A stretch of DNA of 5,975 bases from the NCBI GenBank assembly GCA_012514785.1, contig JAAYZP010000094.1, positions 1-5,975 on the forward strand. The letters run 5' to 3'. Below are positions 4,921 through 5,975 of the stretch, piece after piece (positions within the stretch are counted from its first letter, which is position 1; every line of letters begins with the position of its first letter). The notes under the pieces are model-generated. The model saw only the letters and a list, made by a program, of their open reading frames with translations, did not search any database and was not told where the DNA came from. Made by a program: the position numbers and the translations under genes. Origin of the DNA: Propionibacterium sp. (lineage in GTDB: Bacteria; Actinomycetota; Actinomycetes; Propionibacteriales; Propionibacteriaceae).

Positions 4921-5975
4921 TCAGTCGGCGGCGAGCGCGACGACAACCGGCACCCGGGTTGCCGTCCTCGCCGGCAACACCGACGCAACGAGCCCGGCCA
5001 CCAGCGCGATCACCGCGCAGCCCAGCATGACCCACCAGTCGATGCCGACGGTGAAGTCCAGCGTCCCGCCCAGCAGGATCGCGGACCCGGCGAGCCCGGT
5101 CAGCACCCCCAGCAGGATGCCGATCACGGCCCCGGCGACGGCGATCAGCACGGCCTCGACGGCCAACATCTGGCGCACCTGCGGGCTGGTCACGCCGATC
5201 GCCCGCAGCACGCCGTGCTCGCGCCGTCGCTCGATCACCGACAGCGACAGGGTGTTCGCCACGCCGACGAGGGCGATCACCACCGCCACGGCCAGCAGCC
5301 CGATCAGGACCGCCAGCAGGGCGTCGATGATCTGGTCGAACATGGCCCGCATCTCGATCGGTGCCTCCACGTACGGCGCCATCTCCCCGGAGAGGTCGCT
5401 CATCGCCTGTCGGAGGTCGCCCACCACCTCGTCGGCGCGGTCGTCGTCGACGTCGGCGAGGATCATCATCGCGGGCGGGGGGTCGCCCAGTTCGAGGTCG
5501 GCCGGCGCGATGAGGAACGTCACAGGCAGGTCGCGTACGCGTGCGACCGGCACCGTCTGGACGTCGCCGTCGAGTGCCAGGTCGACCTCGGCCGGGGCCC
5601 CGAGGCGCTCGAAGGACTGGTCGTCCATCGCGAGGTGCCCGCCGGGTACCTCGAACGGGCGGCTGTTCACCGCGGCCCCGAGCGCGACCGGATCGGCGAC
5701 GAAAACGTGTTCGAACTCGGCCACGGCACCGGCTGACCGGATGGTCACCATGGCTTCGCCCGCCGCCGCGCTGGCGATCACGCCCGGCACCTGCTCGACC
5801 GCCGCGATCTCCTCGTCGGTCAACCCCGAACCCACCGTCGCCGCTACGGCGACGTCCGCGGGGAACGAGGAATCCAGCGTGCTGCTGAGCGTGGCGCGCG
5901 CCGTCGCGGCGCCGGTGGCCATCATCACCACGAGCCCCACCCCGATCACGAGCGCCGACGTCGTGGCCGCGGTGC
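4921..5975 (-). CDS. FtsX/MacB-type ABC transporter permease, C-terminal part (5' end outside the window)
   Basis: This is the C-terminal half of an ABC transporter permease with FtsX domains, in the cytoplasmic membrane. Such proteins use the force of ATP hydrolysis for lipoprotein or peptide handling, or for signalling, rather than simple channel transport; the substrate here is unknown. The frame is open to the window edge: TAATTSAL precedes the GTG at 5949, so that codon is internal. Numbering from it: a membrane helix ends near 17; an extracytoplasmic domain of about 190 residues (18-205) follows; then helices at about 207-231, 262-285 and 305-325. The conserved cytoplasmic loop VANTLSLSVIERRREHGVLR (230-249) continues to AIGVTSPQVRQML. 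It ends PARTATRVPVVVALAAD, a normal tail for the family. AATTSALVIGVGLV usually begins the second FtsX module of a two-module permease, so a first module and an ATPase gene are expected beyond 5975. Family is sure; substrate is not. Confidence 0.92.
   Translation of the reverse strand, partial: TAATTSALVIGVGLVVMMATGAATARATLSSTLDSSFPADVAVAATVGSGLTDEEIAAVEQVPGVIASAAAGEAMVTIRSAGAVAEFEHVFVADPVALGAAVNSRPFEVPGGHLAMDDQSFERLGAPAEVDLALDGDVQTVPVARVRDLPVTFLIAPADLELGDPPPAMMILADVDDDRADEVVGDLRQAMSDLSGEMAPYVEAPIEMRAMFDQIIDALLAVLIGLLAVAVVIALVGVANTLSLSVIERRREHGVLRAIGVTSPQVRQMLAVEAVLIAVAGAVIGILLGVLTGLAGSAILLGGTLDFTVGIDWWVMLGCAVIALVAGLVASVLPARTATRVPVVVALAAD

Noticed and set aside
4879..5736. 285-codon plus-strand frame opposite the permease
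   Set aside because: It is rich in His, Arg, Gln and Asp with no domain and begins inside the palindrome. The opposite strand encodes a clear FtsX-type permease.

Overview
The window is high-GC bacterial DNA with short intergenic gaps, GTG as well as ATG starts, and two candidate leaderless promoters. Together with the protein types, this points to an actinobacterium (Actinomycetota). Propionibacteriaceae-like is a guess, and no sequence here fixes the genus. There are six protein-coding genes. Both edge genes are cut: the first lacks its N-terminus and the last lacks its N-terminal part upstream of position 5975. I see no RNA gene, CRISPR array, transposase or prophage gene.

Layout, left to right. 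(1) Positions 1-2367, plus strand: the C-terminal bulk of a flavin monoamine oxidase, followed with an 8-nt overlap by an AlkZ-like winged-helix protein (candidate DNA glycosylase). (2) Positions 2381-3845, minus strand: a two-gene unit, transcribed right to left, with a TRM11-type SAM-dependent methyltransferase first and a SixA-like histidine phosphatase 10 nt downstream. It converges on the AlkZ-like gene, and a hairpin spans both stop codons. (3) Positions 3846-3900: a 55-bp divergent control region with a -10 element facing each way and an unusual set of GGGCAT half-sites between them. (4) Positions 3901-4836, plus strand: a D-isomer-specific 2-hydroxyacid dehydrogenase, very probably translated from a leaderless mRNA. 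(5) Positions 4837-4920: a convergent gap holding a 51-nt perfect palindrome, a likely bidirectional terminator or a member of a repeat family. (6) Positions 4921-5975, minus strand: the C-terminal part of an FtsX/MacB-type ABC transporter permease.

The genes do not form one obvious pathway. They look like three housekeeping or accessory transcription units: amine oxidation with possible DNA repair, RNA modification with phosphatase, and a stand-alone oxidoreductase, next to a transporter. I found no convincing undescribed multi-gene system. The most interesting signals are non-coding: the overlapping dyads in the divergent promoter region, the 51-nt palindrome, and the hairpin shared by two convergent stop codons. 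Next come the odd active-site details in the amine oxidase and methyltransferase.
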